Position numbers and translations under genes: made by a program. A stretch of 64,000 bases of DNA from Caulobacteraceae bacterium (GTDB taxonomy: Bacteria > Pseudomonadota > Alphaproteobacteria > Caulobacterales > Caulobacteraceae): contig JAIXZX010000009.1 in assembly GCA_027489335.1 (NCBI GenBank), positions 1-64,000 on the forward strand, written 5' to 3'. Positions 17,719-26,790 of the stretch are shown here, in pieces. Under the pieces are notes generated by a model, which worked only from the letters and a program-made list of their open reading frames with translations, was not told where the DNA came from and searched no databases. Within the stretch, counting starts at the first letter, position 1. The number at the start of each line of letters is the position of its first letter.

Positions 17719-17759
17719 GGCTTCCTCGCCGTCTGTCGAATCGTGGATTTCGCCGCGCT

Positions 17760-18974
17760 CTAGCCGGCCTTGGCCATGACCAGGCAGCCATTGGTGCCGC
17801 CGAAGCCGAAGCTGTTGGACATCACCGTCTCGAAGGCCCCGTCGCGACGATCCATCAGGATCGGCATGTCGGCGAAGGCCGGGTCGAGGTTTTCGATATG
17901 GGCGCTCTTGGCCATGAAGTCGTTGTTGAGCATCAGCAGCGAATAGATCGCCTCCTGGGCGCCGGCGGCCCCCAGGCTGTGGCCAGTCAGGGACTTGGTG
18001 GACGAGATGAAGGGCGCATTGGCGCCGAACACGTCGCGGACCGCCTGCATCTCCTTGGTGTCGCCCACCGGCGTCGAGGTGCCATGCGGGTTCAGATAGT
18101 CGATCTTACGCCCGCCCAGACCTTCCATCGCCAGGTTCATACAGCGGACCGCGCCCTCGCCGGACGGGGCGACCATGTCGAAGCCGTCGGAATTGGCGGC
18201 GTAGCCGATGATCTCGCCATAGATCTTGGCGCCGCGGGCCTTGGCCCGCTCCCACTCTTCCAGCACCACGAGGCCCGCGCCGCCGGCGATCACGAAGCCG
18301 TCGCGGGCCTCGTCATAGGCCCGGCTGGCCGTGGACGGTCGGTCGTTGAAGTTGGAGCTCATGGCGCCCATGGCGTCGAACAGGCACGACAGGCTCCAGT
18401 CCAGCTCCTCGGTCCCGCCGGCGAACATCACATCCTGCTTGCCGAGCTGGATCTGCTCATAGGCCGAGCCGATGCAGTGGGTGGAGGTCGCGCAGGCCGA
18501 AGAAATGGAGAAGTTCAGGCCGCGGATCTTGAACCAGGTGGCCAGCGTCGCAGACGCGCCCGAGCTCATGGCCTTGGGCACGGCGAAGGGGCCGATGCGC
18601 TTGGGGCCGCGGGTGCGCGCGGTTTCGGCGGCCTCGATGATGACCTTGGTGGAGGGCCCGCCGGAGCCGACGATCAGGCCGGTCTTCTCGTGGCTCACCT
18701 CATCGGGCGTCAGGCCCGAATCGGCGATGGCCTGCTCCATGGCGATGTGGCCATAGGCCGTGCCCGGCGCCAGGAAGCGCGCCGCGCGCCGGTCGACCAG
18801 GGATTCCCAGTCGATGGCCGGATCGCCGTGCACCTGGCTGCGGAAGCCGAGTTCGGCATATTCCGGCGCCGCCGTAATGCCTGAACGGGCGTCCCGCAGG
18901 GAGGCGAGAACCTCCTCGGCGGTCTTGCCGATGGATGAAACGATACCGATTCCGGTGATGGCGACCCGGCGCAT
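17760..18974 (-). CDS. fabB: 3-oxoacyl-[acyl-carrier-protein] synthase I
   Basis: 404 aa. Catalytic triad C161 ([10 protein letters not shown]), H297 ([12 protein letters not shown]) and H332 ([13 protein letters not shown]). Pairing with fabA identifies it as the FabB of unsaturated fatty acid synthesis, which elongates cis-3-decenoyl-ACP. Start 28 nt after the fabA stop. The fabA-fabB-fabI order is typical of alphaproteobacteria. Confidence 0.95.
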   Translation of the reverse strand: MRRVAITGIGIVSSIGKTAEEVLASLRDARSGITAAPEYAELGFRSQVHGDPAIDWESLVDRRAARFLAPGTAYGHIAMEQAIADSGLTPDEVSHEKTGLIVGSGGPSTKVIIEAAETARTRGPKRIGPFAVPKAMSSGASATLATWFKIRGLNFSISSACATSTHCIGSAYEQIQLGKQDVMFAGGTEELDWSLSCLFDAMGAMSSNFNDRPSTASRAYDEARDGFVIAGGAGLVVLEEWERAKARGAKIYGEIIGYAANSDGFDMVAPSGEGAVRCMNLAMEGLGGRKIDYLNPHGTSTPVGDTKEMQAVRDVFGANAPFISSTKSLTGHSLGAAGAQEAIYSLLMLNNDFMAKSAHIENLDPAFADMPILMDRRDGAFETVMSNSFGFGGTNGCLVMAKAG

Positions 18975-19002
18975 GCTCGCTCCCGTTCCGTTCCTGGCGT
19001 GT

Positions 19003-19515
19003 TTAGCGCTGATAGAGGCCGACGCGGAGATCCTGCGCCGTGTAGATCACATTGCCGTCCGCCTCGAGCACGGCGTCGCCGATGCCCATGACCAGGCGGC
19101 GGTTGATGACCCGCTTCATCTCGACCTTGTAGGTCACGACCTTGATGTCGGGAGTGACTTCGCCGGCGAACTTCACTTCGCCGCAGCCCAGGGCCCGGCC
19201 GCGGCCCTTGCCGCCGATCCAGCCGAGATAGAAGCCGACCAGCTGCCACATGGCGTCCAAGCCCAGGCTGCCGGGCATGACCGGGTCATTGATGAAGTGG
19301 CAGTCGAAGAACCAGAGGCCCGGATTGATGTCGAACTCGGCCTCGATATAGCCCTTGCCGTGGGCTCCGCCGTCATTGTTGATCGTGGTGATGCGATCGA
19401 ACAGCAGCATGGGCGGCGCGGGCAGCTGGGCGTTGCCGGGGCCGAACATTTCGCCGCGGGCGCAGGCCAGCAGATCGTCCAGCTCGTAGCGGCTCTTGGG
19501 CTCGTGAATGGTCAT
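19003..19515 (-). CDS. fabA: 3-hydroxydecanoyl-ACP dehydratase/isomerase
   Basis: 170 aa from ATG 19515 ([10 protein letters not shown]), close to the 172 aa of E. coli FabA; an upstream in-frame ATG at 19545 is less likely. Active-site H73 ([17 protein letters not shown]) and D87 (GLDAMWQ) are intact. It dehydrates 3-hydroxydecanoyl-ACP and isomerises the product to the cis-3 form, the branch point for anaerobic-type unsaturated fatty acid synthesis. First gene of the operon. Confidence 0.96.
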   Translation of the reverse strand: MTIHEPKSRYELDDLLACARGEMFGPGNAQLPAPPMLLFDRITTINNDGGAHGKGYIEAEFDINPGLWFFDCHFINDPVMPGSLGLDAMWQLVGFYLGWIGGKGRGRALGCGEVKFAGEVTPDIKVVTYKVEMKRVINRRLVMGIGDAVLEADGNVIYTAQDLRVGLYQR

Positions 19516-19583
19516 GCGCCGCCTTTTCAGCTCGGACGATAACAAAAGAAGGGTCAGGCCCTAGCACGAGGCCAAGGCGGGGC

Positions 19584-20123
19584 TCAACGACATTGGACAG
19601 GGGCGGCCACGCCCCAGAGCGAGGTTTCCGGCGTCCAACCCCTGACGCCCTCAAGGCTCAGGCGGCACCAGCCCTTCTCGCACTTGTCTAATGCGGCGAT
19701 GGAGCGGGGGTTCACATAGGCGGTGATCTGCGCTTCCGCCTTGGGCCGGCGGCGCAGGGCCACAGGCTCGGCGCCCTGGGTCATCACCGTCTGCCGGCCG
19801 TCGATGACCCGTCGATGCACCCAGGCCACGCCGCCTTCGGGATCGCAGATCCGCCGCCATTCCCGGGTCTCGGCGACGATCTGCACCGGCAGGCCCCGGG
19901 CGCGATAGACCCAGAGAACCCGGTGGTCGTCGCCAGGTCCGGCCCGGGCGTTCACCTTGTCGAACTTCAGAGACAGGTAGCGTGGGACGGGGAATCCCGA
20001 GGGTGTGGCCTCGGGATTGCGGGGGGCCGCCGCCGCAACGCCCGGCAGCGCCAGCACGGCCAGGGCAAGCCCGAGAATCGCCCATCGCCAGGGCGCCGGG
20101 GCGCAAGAACGTACCGGCGTCAA
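19584..20123 (-). CDS. Secreted SH3-domain protein
   Basis: 179 aa from a TTG at 20123; an ATG at 20219 (211 aa) is the alternative, but it would overlap the divergent dehydrogenase start. A signal peptide is clear: APAPWRWAILGLALAVLALP followed by an Ala-rich cleavage site. After it come two SH3b-like repeats: KVNARAGPGDDHRVLWVYRARGLPVQIV and the region VALRRRPKAEAQITAYVNPR...WCRLSLEGVRGW. This is the short periplasmic family (SH3_4 type) common in alphaproteobacteria, probably cell-wall associated. It lies 68 nt upstream of fabA on the same strand. Confidence 0.78.
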   Translation of the reverse strand: MTPVRSCAPAPWRWAILGLALAVLALPGVAAAAPRNPEATPSGFPVPRYLSLKFDKVNARAGPGDDHRVLWVYRARGLPVQIVAETREWRRICDPEGGVAWVHRRVIDGRQTVMTQGAEPVALRRRPKAEAQITAYVNPRSIAALDKCEKGWCRLSLEGVRGWTPETSLWGVAAPVQCR

Positions 20124-20217
20124 AGGCTCGCCTTGGCCCTGCAAGGTCCCTTTGCTACAGGTTGCAGCTCGCGCGCCCACGGCGCCCCGCCGCAAGGTTC
20201 CCGTCTCAGACTCGGTC

Positions 20218-21204
20218 ATGGTCGCCCGTAAGCCCAAAGTCATCGTCACCCGCAAGCTCCCCGACCAGGTGGAGACCCGGATGAGAGAATTGTTCGACGC
20301 TGAGCTCAACCTTTCGGATGAGCCGATGAGTCGTGACGCCCTCGTGGACGCGGTCAAACGCGCCGATGTGCTGGCGCCCACCATCACCGATCGAATCGAT
20401 GCTGATCTCATCGCCCAGGCGGGCCCGCAGCTCAAGCTGATCGCCTCCTTCGGGGCCGGCGTCGACCATATCGACGTGGCCGCCGCCTCGGCGCGGAACA
20501 TCAGCGTCACCAATACGCCGGGCGTGCTCACCGAAGACACCGCTGACATGACGCTGGCCCTGATCATGGTGGTCGCCCGGCGGATCGTCGAGGGCGCCAA
20601 TGTGGTGCAGTCGGGCGGCTTCACCGGCTGGTCGCCCACCTGGATGCTGGGGCGCCGGGTCACCGGCAAGCGGCTGGGCATCGTCGGCATGGGCCGCATT
20701 GGCCAGGCTGTCGCCCGCCGGGCCAAGGCCTTTGGCCTGCAGATCCACTATCACAACCGCAAGCCGGTCAGCCCCCGCATCGAAGAGGAGCTGGACGCCA
20801 CCTATTGGGACAGCCTCGACCAGATGATGGCGCGGATGGATCTGGTCTCCATCCATTGCCCGCACACCCCGGCCACCTTCCATCTGCTGTCGGCCCGGCG
20901 GCTGAAGCTGCTGCAGCCCCACGCCATCCTGATCAACACCGCCCGGGGCGAGATCGTCGACGAGGACGCCCTGATCGACATCCTGGCCAAGGGCGAGATC
21001 GCCGGCGCCGGCCTGGACGTGTTCGAGCATGAGCCGGCGGTGAACCCTAAGCTGCTCAAGCTGCCCAATGTGGTCCTGCTGCCGCATATGAGCTCGGCCA
21101 CGGTGGAGAGCCGTGTGGACATGGGCGAGAAGGTGATCATCAACATCCGCACCTGGATGGACGGCCACCGCCCGCCCGACCGGGTCATCCCGGCGATGCT
21201 TTAG
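20218..21204 (+). CDS. D-2-hydroxyacid dehydrogenase (glyoxylate/hydroxypyruvate reductase type)
   Basis: 328 aa. NAD-binding GMGRIGQAVARRAKAFG (about 158-174), catalytic Arg in NTARGEIVDEDALI (about 239-252), Glu in GLDVFEHEPAVNP and His in LLPHMSSATVESR (about 290). It reduces glyoxylate or hydroxypyruvate, or oxidises D-2-hydroxy acids, in the cytoplasm; the exact substrate cannot be told from sequence. An in-frame extension to 20,005 exists, but ATG 20,218 fits the family start (KPKVIVTRKLP). Divergent from the SH3 gene. Confidence 0.9.
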   Translation: MVARKPKVIVTRKLPDQVETRMRELFDAELNLSDEPMSRDALVDAVKRADVLAPTITDRIDADLIAQAGPQLKLIASFGAGVDHIDVAAASARNISVTNTPGVLTEDTADMTLALIMVVARRIVEGANVVQSGGFTGWSPTWMLGRRVTGKRLGIVGMGRIGQAVARRAKAFGLQIHYHNRKPVSPRIEEELDATYWDSLDQMMARMDLVSIHCPHTPATFHLLSARRLKLLQPHAILINTARGEIVDEDALIDILAKGEIAGAGLDVFEHEPAVNPKLLKLPNVVLLPHMSSATVESRVDMGEKVIINIRTWMDGHRPPDRVIPAML

Positions 21205-21234
21205 GGCCGCCAACTCGGGGTGGGCGAGGCCCTG

Positions 21235-21343
21235 CGTGCTTCGAGGCTCGCGTTGCTCGCACCTCAGCATGAGGGAGGTAGGGTGAGCCCGGACCTCTCA
21301 GTCGTCCTCATCCTGAGGCGCCGCGAAGCGGCCTCGAAGGACG
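21235..21343. repeat. Dispersed BIME-like inverted repeat pair
   Basis: The left arm at about 21,240-21,274 (TTCGAGGCTC ... CCTCAGCATGAGG) reappears in inverted orientation at about 21,306-21,343, whose reverse complement reads TTCGAGGCCG ... CCTCAGGATGAGG. Such CTTCGAGGC...CCTCAGGATGAGG units are familiar intergenic repeats in Caulobacterales and related genomes. The pair lies between two convergent genes. Confidence 0.6.
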
Positions 21344-21356
21344 AGGGCGGCCACGC

Positions 21357-21962
21357 TCAGCCGGATTGCGCCTCGGCGATCACCTCGGCCACCGTCAGCG
21401 ACCCATCCCACAGGCCCGCCCGCCAGCCGCAGGCCCGGGCGGCCTCCACGTTGCGGGCCGAATCGTCGATCAGCAGAAGCTCGTGCGGCGCATGGCCGGT
21501 GCGCTGGGCCACGGCCTCGAAGAAGGCGGGATCGGGCTTTCCGCAGCCATAGTCGGCCGCATAGTGGATGTCGGCGAAGTGATCCTTGAGGCCAAGCTCG
21601 CTCCAGATGAAGGCCGCTCGAAGATGTTCCTGCACCGTGGCCAGGTGCAGGGCGTATCGGCCGTTCAGGGCGGCGAGCTGATCCAGGAACCCCTGGTCCA
21701 GATGGGCGTCCTTGGAGAACCAGTAGGCGGTCAGCGCTTCCGGCGTCAGGTGAGGCGCAAAGTCCGGCAGGGCCAGCGCCAGCCGCTCGTGCAGACCCGC
21801 CCGGCCGACGATCACCTCGGGCCAGTGGACGGCGAAGAAGGCGCTCTGAAGCGCCTCAGGGTCGACCCCCAGATCGGCCTGGATCGTATGGTCCCAGCGC
21901 AGACCGTCGGGATGGCGGATCACCACCCCGTCCACATCGATCATCAAGGTGCGGACGGTCAT
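21357..21962 (-). CDS. HAD-IA superfamily hydrolase (phosphatase-like)
   Basis: 201 aa. Motif I is MIDVDGVVIRHPDG (nucleophile Asp9 and Asp11), motif III Lys occurs in GCGKPDPAFFEAVAQRTG and motif IV in LLIDDSARNVEAA. The helical cap inserted after motif I is of the C1 type. Substrate unknown; the family covers sugar-phosphate and 2-haloacid-type phosphatases. ATG 21962. It lies downstream of mutS, separated by a dispersed repeat. Confidence 0.85.
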   Translation of the reverse strand: MTVRTLMIDVDGVVIRHPDGLRWDHTIQADLGVDPEALQSAFFAVHWPEVIVGRAGLHERLALALPDFAPHLTPEALTAYWFSKDAHLDQGFLDQLAALNGRYALHLATVQEHLRAAFIWSELGLKDHFADIHYAADYGCGKPDPAFFEAVAQRTGHAPHELLLIDDSARNVEAARACGWRAGLWDGSLTVAEVIAEAQSG

Positions 21963-21996
21963 GGCGGGAAGTCTCCTGTCGTTTCAGTTTTTGTCC

Positions 21997-22087
21997 GTCA
22001 GGGTCGGGCTTGACCCGACCATCCATGAACACCGTGTTGGCGCATGTGTGCATGGACCCTCGGATCAAGTCCGAGGGTGACGGAGGT
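21997..22087. repeat. Dispersed intergenic repeat, copy 1
   Basis: About 91 bp containing GGTCGGGCTTGACCCGACC, which is self-complementary, then ATCCATGAACACCG, a variable centre, and a second hairpin CCTCGGATCAAGTCCGAGGG. A closely related copy lies at 26,543-26,632 with the same order of elements. Confidence 0.75.
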
Positions 22088-22093
22088 GAGGGG

Positions 22094-24775
22094 TCAGGAA
22101 AGCTGCCCCTTGAGCCGGTAGAGGGCGTCCATGGCCTCCCGCGGGCTCATGCCGTCCAGGTCGAGGGCGCGCAGGGCCTCCTCCACGGCGCTTGGGCCGT
22201 GGCTCTCCGGCTCGGCGACCGCCATGGCGAACAGCGGCAGGTCCTCCAGATGGGCCGGCGCGCCCTGTTCGCGTTCCAGCCGGTCGAGCACCTGGCGAGC
22301 CCGGGCGACGACGGCGGGCGGCACGCCCGCCAGCTTGGCCACCTGGACCCCATAGGAGCGATCGGCTGGCCCCGGGCCGGCCTCGTGCAGGAAGATCAGG
22401 TCGCCCTTCCACTCCTTGGCCCGCATGGAGAGGTTGGCCACGTGGGGCAGCCGGTCCTCCAGCACCGCCAGCTCGTGATAGTGGGTGGCGAACAGCGCCC
22501 GGCAGCGGTTGGTCTCGTGCAGGGCCTCGGCGCAGGCCCAGGCGATGGCCAGACCGTCATAGGTGGCCGTGCCCCGGCCGATCTCATCCAGGATGACGAA
22601 GGACCGCGGCGTCGCCTGCGTCAGGATGGCGGCGGTCTCGACCATCTCGGCCATGAAGGTCGAGCGGCCCCGGGCCAGATCATCGCCGGCGCCCACCCGG
22701 CTGAACAGGCGGTCCACCACGCCAAGCCGCAGGGCCTGGGCCGGCACGAACGACCCGGCCTGGGCGAGCACGCAGAGCAGCGCGTTCTGGCGCAGGAAGG
22801 TGGACTTACCGGCCATGTTCGGCCCGGTGACGATGGAGAGCCTTGCGGCCCCCGCGCCAGCCCCATCCAGGCGGCAGTCATTGGGGGTGAAGGGCTCGCC
22901 GGTGCGGCGCACCGCGGCCTCGACCACCGGATGGCGGGCGGCGACAGCCTCGAACACGCAGGAGCGGTCCACGACAGGCCGGGTGGCGCCGGCCTCGTCG
23001 GCCCATTCGGCGAGGCCAGCGGCCACGTCCAGGCTGGCGGCGGCGAAGGCGGCGGCCTGGATGGCGTGGGACACATGGCAGGCGGCCTCCCGCCAGGCCT
23101 CGAAGGCGGCGACCTCCATGGCGAGCGCCCGTTCAGCGGCCTGGGCGATTTTCGCGTCCAATTCCGCCAGTTCGACGGTGGTGAAGCGGACCTGGTTGGC
23201 GAGCGTCTGGCGATGGATGAAGGTGGCGTTCAAGGGCGCGCGCATCAGCGGTTCGGCGGCCTTGGTGCTGGCCTCGACGAAATAGCCCAGCACGGCGTTA
23301 TGGCGGATCTTCAGGGCGACGCCGCTCTCGCCCGCCAGCTGCGCTTCAAGGCCCGCGATCACCTTGCGGCTGTCGTCGCGCAGCGCCCGGGCCTGGTCGA
23401 GCTCTGGCCGCACGCCCGGCGCCACGAAGCCGCCGTCCCGGGCCTGGGCCGGCAGCTCATCGCCCAGGCCCGAGGCAAGCATGTCGCGCAGCTGCGCCAG
23501 ATCGGGCTGGCGGGCGAGGTCGAGCGCCTCGAGCGCTTGGGCCGTCTCCGACGGTGGAGCGGGGTCTAGAGGTTCAGGCGCGGCGAACAGGCCGGTGATG
23601 GCCTCGCCCGCCGTCAGACCGTCCCGCAGGCACCCCAGGTCCCTTGGGCCCCCGCGGCCCAGCGCCAGCCGCGACAGGGCCCGCGCCATATCGCCCATGG
23701 ACTTCAGCTGAGCGCGCACATCCTGGCGCAGGGTGCGGCGCGCGCAGAAAAAGGCCACCGCATCCAGCCGCGCGTCGATGGCCGCCGGCTCCACCAGGGG
23801 CCTCGCCAGGCGGGTGGCGAGCAGGCGGGCCCCGGGCGCTGTCACGGTGCGGTCGATGGCGGCCAGCAAGCTGCCCTCACGGCCGCCCGACAGGCTGCGC
23901 TCGATCTCCAGGCTTGTGCGGGTGGCCGGGTCGATGGCCATGACCTCGCTCTCGCCGATCCGCCGCGGCGCCGACAGCGCCGGCAGGCGGCCAGCCTGGG
24001 TGGTCTCCAGATGGGCGGCGATCAGGCCCAGCGCCGAAATCTCCGCCCCGCTGAGCGCCCCGAAGCCGTCGAGGGTCTCAACCCCATAGAGCCGCTTGAG
24101 CCGGGCTTCCGAGGCCGAGGGTTCGGCGAGCGCCTGGGGCATGGGCTGGACGAAGCCGCCGACGCTGCGCAGGGCCTCGGCCGCGGTTGGGTCGGCGAAC
24201 AGGCGGTCGGGGACCAGGATTTCCGAGGGCGAGAGCGCCGCCAAAGCTGAGGCGAGGCCGGCGGCGTCGAGGGCCAGACATTCCACCTCGCCGGTGGACA
24301 GCTCCACCGAGGCGATGGCCGCCTGGCCGGCGCGGACCGCCACGGCGGCCAGGCGATTGGCGCCGCGGGCGTCGAGCAGGCCGTCCTCGGTGAGCGTTCC
24401 CGGCGTCACCACCCGGACGATCTCCCGCCGGACGATGGATTTCGAACCCCGCTTTTTCGCCTCGGCCGGGTCCTCCATCTGGTCGCAGACGGCGACCTTG
24501 AAGCCCGCCCGGATCAGCTTGGCGAGATAGGCCTCGGCCGCATGGGCCGGCACCCCGGCCATCGGAATAGGCTGGCCCCCGTGATTGCCCCTGGCGGTCA
24601 GGCTGATGCCGAGCGCCGCGGCCGCCCTCTGAGCGTCCTCGAAGAACAGCTCATAGAAGTCGCCCATGCGGAAGAAGATCAGGGCGTCGGGCTGAGCGGC
24701 CTTGGCCTCAAAGAACTGGGCCATCACCGGCGTGGCGCCGGCCGCATCCGGCAGGGTGGGAGAGGGGGCGTTCAT
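22094..24775 (-). CDS. mutS: DNA mismatch repair protein MutS
   Basis: 893 aa, full length. The N-terminal mismatch-binding domain contains the Phe-x-Glu motif region FFRMGDFYELFFEDA, and the ABC ATPase has GPNMAGKSTFLRQNA (about 650) and DEIGRGTATYDG (about 727). It recognises mismatches and small loops and recruits MutL. The minus-strand neighbours are unrelated. The gene has the codon use and GC of its surroundings. Confidence 0.97.
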   Translation of the reverse strand: MNAPSPTLPDAAGATPVMAQFFEAKAAQPDALIFFRMGDFYELFFEDAQRAAAALGISLTARGNHGGQPIPMAGVPAHAAEAYLAKLIRAGFKVAVCDQMEDPAEAKKRGSKSIVRREIVRVVTPGTLTEDGLLDARGANRLAAVAVRAGQAAIASVELSTGEVECLALDAAGLASALAALSPSEILVPDRLFADPTAAEALRSVGGFVQPMPQALAEPSASEARLKRLYGVETLDGFGALSGAEISALGLIAAHLETTQAGRLPALSAPRRIGESEVMAIDPATRTSLEIERSLSGGREGSLLAAIDRTVTAPGARLLATRLARPLVEPAAIDARLDAVAFFCARRTLRQDVRAQLKSMGDMARALSRLALGRGGPRDLGCLRDGLTAGEAITGLFAAPEPLDPAPPSETAQALEALDLARQPDLAQLRDMLASGLGDELPAQARDGGFVAPGVRPELDQARALRDDSRKVIAGLEAQLAGESGVALKIRHNAVLGYFVEASTKAAEPLMRAPLNATFIHRQTLANQVRFTTVELAELDAKIAQAAERALAMEVAAFEAWREAACHVSHAIQAAAFAAASLDVAAGLAEWADEAGATRPVVDRSCVFEAVAARHPVVEAAVRRTGEPFTPNDCRLDGAGAGAARLSIVTGPNMAGKSTFLRQNALLCVLAQAGSFVPAQALRLGVVDRLFSRVGAGDDLARGRSTFMAEMVETAAILTQATPRSFVILDEIGRGTATYDGLAIAWACAEALHETNRCRALFATHYHELAVLEDRLPHVANLSMRAKEWKGDLIFLHEAGPGPADRSYGVQVAKLAGVPPAVVARARQVLDRLEREQGAPAHLEDLPLFAMAVAEPESHGPSAVEEALRALDLDGMSPREAMDALYRLKGQLS

Positions 24776-24876
24776 CAGGCCGGCAAGCTAGCGGCCCGGG
24801 GGGATTCGGTCATCCCTTCGCCGCGCCTGGACGCCTACGCGGCGCGATGGAGGCCCCTCCAATCCCCTCTCGCCAA

Positions 24877-24910
24877 GTGATCGGCGATCACCTAACTTGA
24901 TTTCCATCAG
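24877..24910. promoter_or_regulatory. Inverted repeat and FNR/FixK-like box upstream of the monooxygenase gene
   Basis: GTGATC-GGC-GATCAC (24877-24891) is a perfect 6-bp inverted repeat. It is followed by TTGATTTCCATCAG (24897-24910), one mismatch away from the FNR/FixK consensus TTGAT-N4-ATCAA. Both are 62-95 bp upstream of the ATG at 24972. The assignment to a regulator family is inference. Confidence 0.4.
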
Positions 24911-24971
24911 GGATCGCAGATCGTCAGGCGCAGATACTGACGACAGGGAACGACAAGGAAGAGGGTACTCC

Positions 24972-26513
24972 ATGACCAGCGTGGATGTGGCGCCGAAGGC
25001 TTCGGCGACGTCGGGCGTTCAGCACTTTGACGTTCTGGTGGTGGGCGCGGGCATTTCCGGGGTCGGGGCGGCCTGGCACCTGACGCACCAGTCGCCGGGC
25101 ACGAGCTTCGTGGTGCTGGAGGCGAAGGACACCTTCGGCGGCACCTGGGTCACCCACCGCTATCCGGGCGTCCGCTCCGACAGCGACCTCTATACCTTCG
25201 GCTACCGGTTCAAGCCCTGGCGCGGGGCGCCGATCGCCACCTCGCAGGAAATCCTGACCTATATGGGCGAGGTGATCGAAGAGAACGATCTGGCCCGCCA
25301 TATCCGCTATGGCCACAAGATCACCAACGCCGCTTGGTCCAGCCAGAAGAAGGTCTGGACCGTGGACGCGGTGAAGACCGCCACCGGCGAAGCGCTGACC
25401 TTCACCTGCGGCTTCCTGTGGATGTGCCAGGGCTACTACCACCACGACGAGGGCTATACGCCGGAATGGCCCGGCATGGCCGACTTCAAGGGCCCGATCA
25501 TTCATCCGCAGACCTGGCCTGACGACCTGGACTATGTGGGCAAGAAGGTGGTGGTGATCGGCTCGGGCGCCACGGCCGCGACCCTGGTGCCGGCGCTCGC
25601 CGAAAAGGCCGGGCATGTGACCATGCTGCAGCGCTCGCCCACCTATTTCGCCACGGGCCGCAACGCCAACGAGCTGGCCGACACGCTGCGCGACCTGGAG
25701 GTCCCCGAGGAGTGGACCCACGAGATCGTGCGCCGCCGCATCCTCAAGGACCAGGGCATGTTCGCCCACATGGCCCGGGAGTATCCCGACGCGGTCAAGG
25801 ACGAGATCCTCAAGAATGTCGCCGCCGTCCTGCCCGAGGGCTACGACATGAAGCACTTCACCCCCAGCTACCGCCCCTGGCAGCAGCGCCTGGCCTTCGT
25901 GCCCGACGCCGACCTGTTCAAGGGTATCAGCGCGGGCAAGGCCTCGGTGGTCACAGACCAGATCGAGCGCTTTACCGAAAATGGCATCCTGCTGAAGTCC
26001 GGGGAGGAGCTGGAGGCCGACATCATCATCACCGCCACAGGCTTCCGCCTGTCGGTCATGGGGGAGATCCCCTTTCAGGTGGATGGCGAGCCGGTGAATT
26101 TCGGCGACACCCTGACCTATCGCGGCATGATGTTCACGGGCGTGCCGAACCTCGTCTGGGTGTTCGGCTATTTCCGCGCCAGCTGGACCCTGCGGGTGGA
26201 CCTGATGGGAGATTTCGTGGCCCGGCTGCTCGCCCACATGAAGGCCCGCGGCGCCAAGAAGGTGATGGTCGATCCGGGCGAGGCCGGCGCCACCATGCCC
26301 CGTGGCCCCTGGATCGATCCGGACAACTTCAATCCGGGCTATCTGATGCGCGACATGGACAAGATGCCAAAGTGCGGCGACAGCGCCGAATGGCGCCATA
26401 CCCAGGACTATTGGGCTGAGCGCGCCGACATCCCGACCATCGACCTGGACGGCCCGGTCTTCCGCTATGACGACCAGCCGGCCACGGCCCGGGCGGTGGA
26501 GGCGGCGGAATAG
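24972..26513 (+). CDS. Flavin-dependent monooxygenase, Baeyer-Villiger type
   Basis: 513 aa from ATG 24972, with a GGAAGAGG ribosome binding site. FAD motif GAGISGVGAAW (25-35), the BVMO fingerprint FKGPIIHPQTWP (about 172-183, matching F-x-G-x3-H-x3-W-P) and a second Rossmann motif GSGATAATLVPALAEKAG (about 196-213). These enzymes insert oxygen next to a ketone or oxidise sulfides with NADPH and O2. The sequence resembles the EthA-like subgroup. No pathway genes are adjacent; a regulator-like site lies upstream. Confidence 0.87.
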   Translation: MTSVDVAPKASATSGVQHFDVLVVGAGISGVGAAWHLTHQSPGTSFVVLEAKDTFGGTWVTHRYPGVRSDSDLYTFGYRFKPWRGAPIATSQEILTYMGEVIEENDLARHIRYGHKITNAAWSSQKKVWTVDAVKTATGEALTFTCGFLWMCQGYYHHDEGYTPEWPGMADFKGPIIHPQTWPDDLDYVGKKVVVIGSGATAATLVPALAEKAGHVTMLQRSPTYFATGRNANELADTLRDLEVPEEWTHEIVRRRILKDQGMFAHMAREYPDAVKDEILKNVAAVLPEGYDMKHFTPSYRPWQQRLAFVPDADLFKGISAGKASVVTDQIERFTENGILLKSGEELEADIIITATGFRLSVMGEIPFQVDGEPVNFGDTLTYRGMMFTGVPNLVWVFGYFRASWTLRVDLMGDFVARLLAHMKARGAKKVMVDPGEAGATMPRGPWIDPDNFNPGYLMRDMDKMPKCGDSAEWRHTQDYWAERADIPTIDLDGPVFRYDDQPATARAVEAAE

Positions 26514-26542
26514 GGGGCGCCGAGCCCTACCAAAATCTCCGC

Positions 26543-26632
26543 CGTCATGGTCGGGCTTGCCCCAACCATCCATCAACACCGGCGTTCTCACGCGTGCATG
26601 GGCCCTCGGATCAACTCCGAGGGCGACGAGGT
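26543..26632. repeat. Dispersed intergenic repeat, copy 2
   Basis: Same layout as 21,997-22,087: GTCGGGCTTGCCCCAACCAT, CCATCAACACC, variable centre, then CCTCGGATCAACTCCGAGGG. Both copies follow a gene end and precede another repeat or a convergent gene, as expected of an intergenic mobile-type palindromic repeat. Confidence 0.75.
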
Positions 26633-26650
26633 GGGGAAAACAGGGCCACA

Positions 26651-26728
26651 AAGCACACCAAGACAGCCAAGGACACGAAGGGTTCGGCGGCCGCCTTTGT
26701 GTCCTTCGCGCCTCCTTTGTGTCCTTCG
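26651..26728. repeat. Low-complexity CACAAAG / GGACACGAAGG repeats
   Basis: CCTTTGTGTCCTTCG occurs twice (26694-26708 and 26714-26728), 20 bp apart, and the near-complement CCAAGGACACGAAGG occurs at 26668-26682, so a large hairpin could form. The CACGAAGGACACGAAGG type is a common dispersed intergenic repeat in diverse bacteria. It sits between two convergent genes. Confidence 0.65.
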
Positions 26729-26790
26729 TGTCGCCCCTTGAAACCGCCTGTGGCGCGCGAGCTCGAGCGCGCCTTCGCCCGCCCGCGGCC

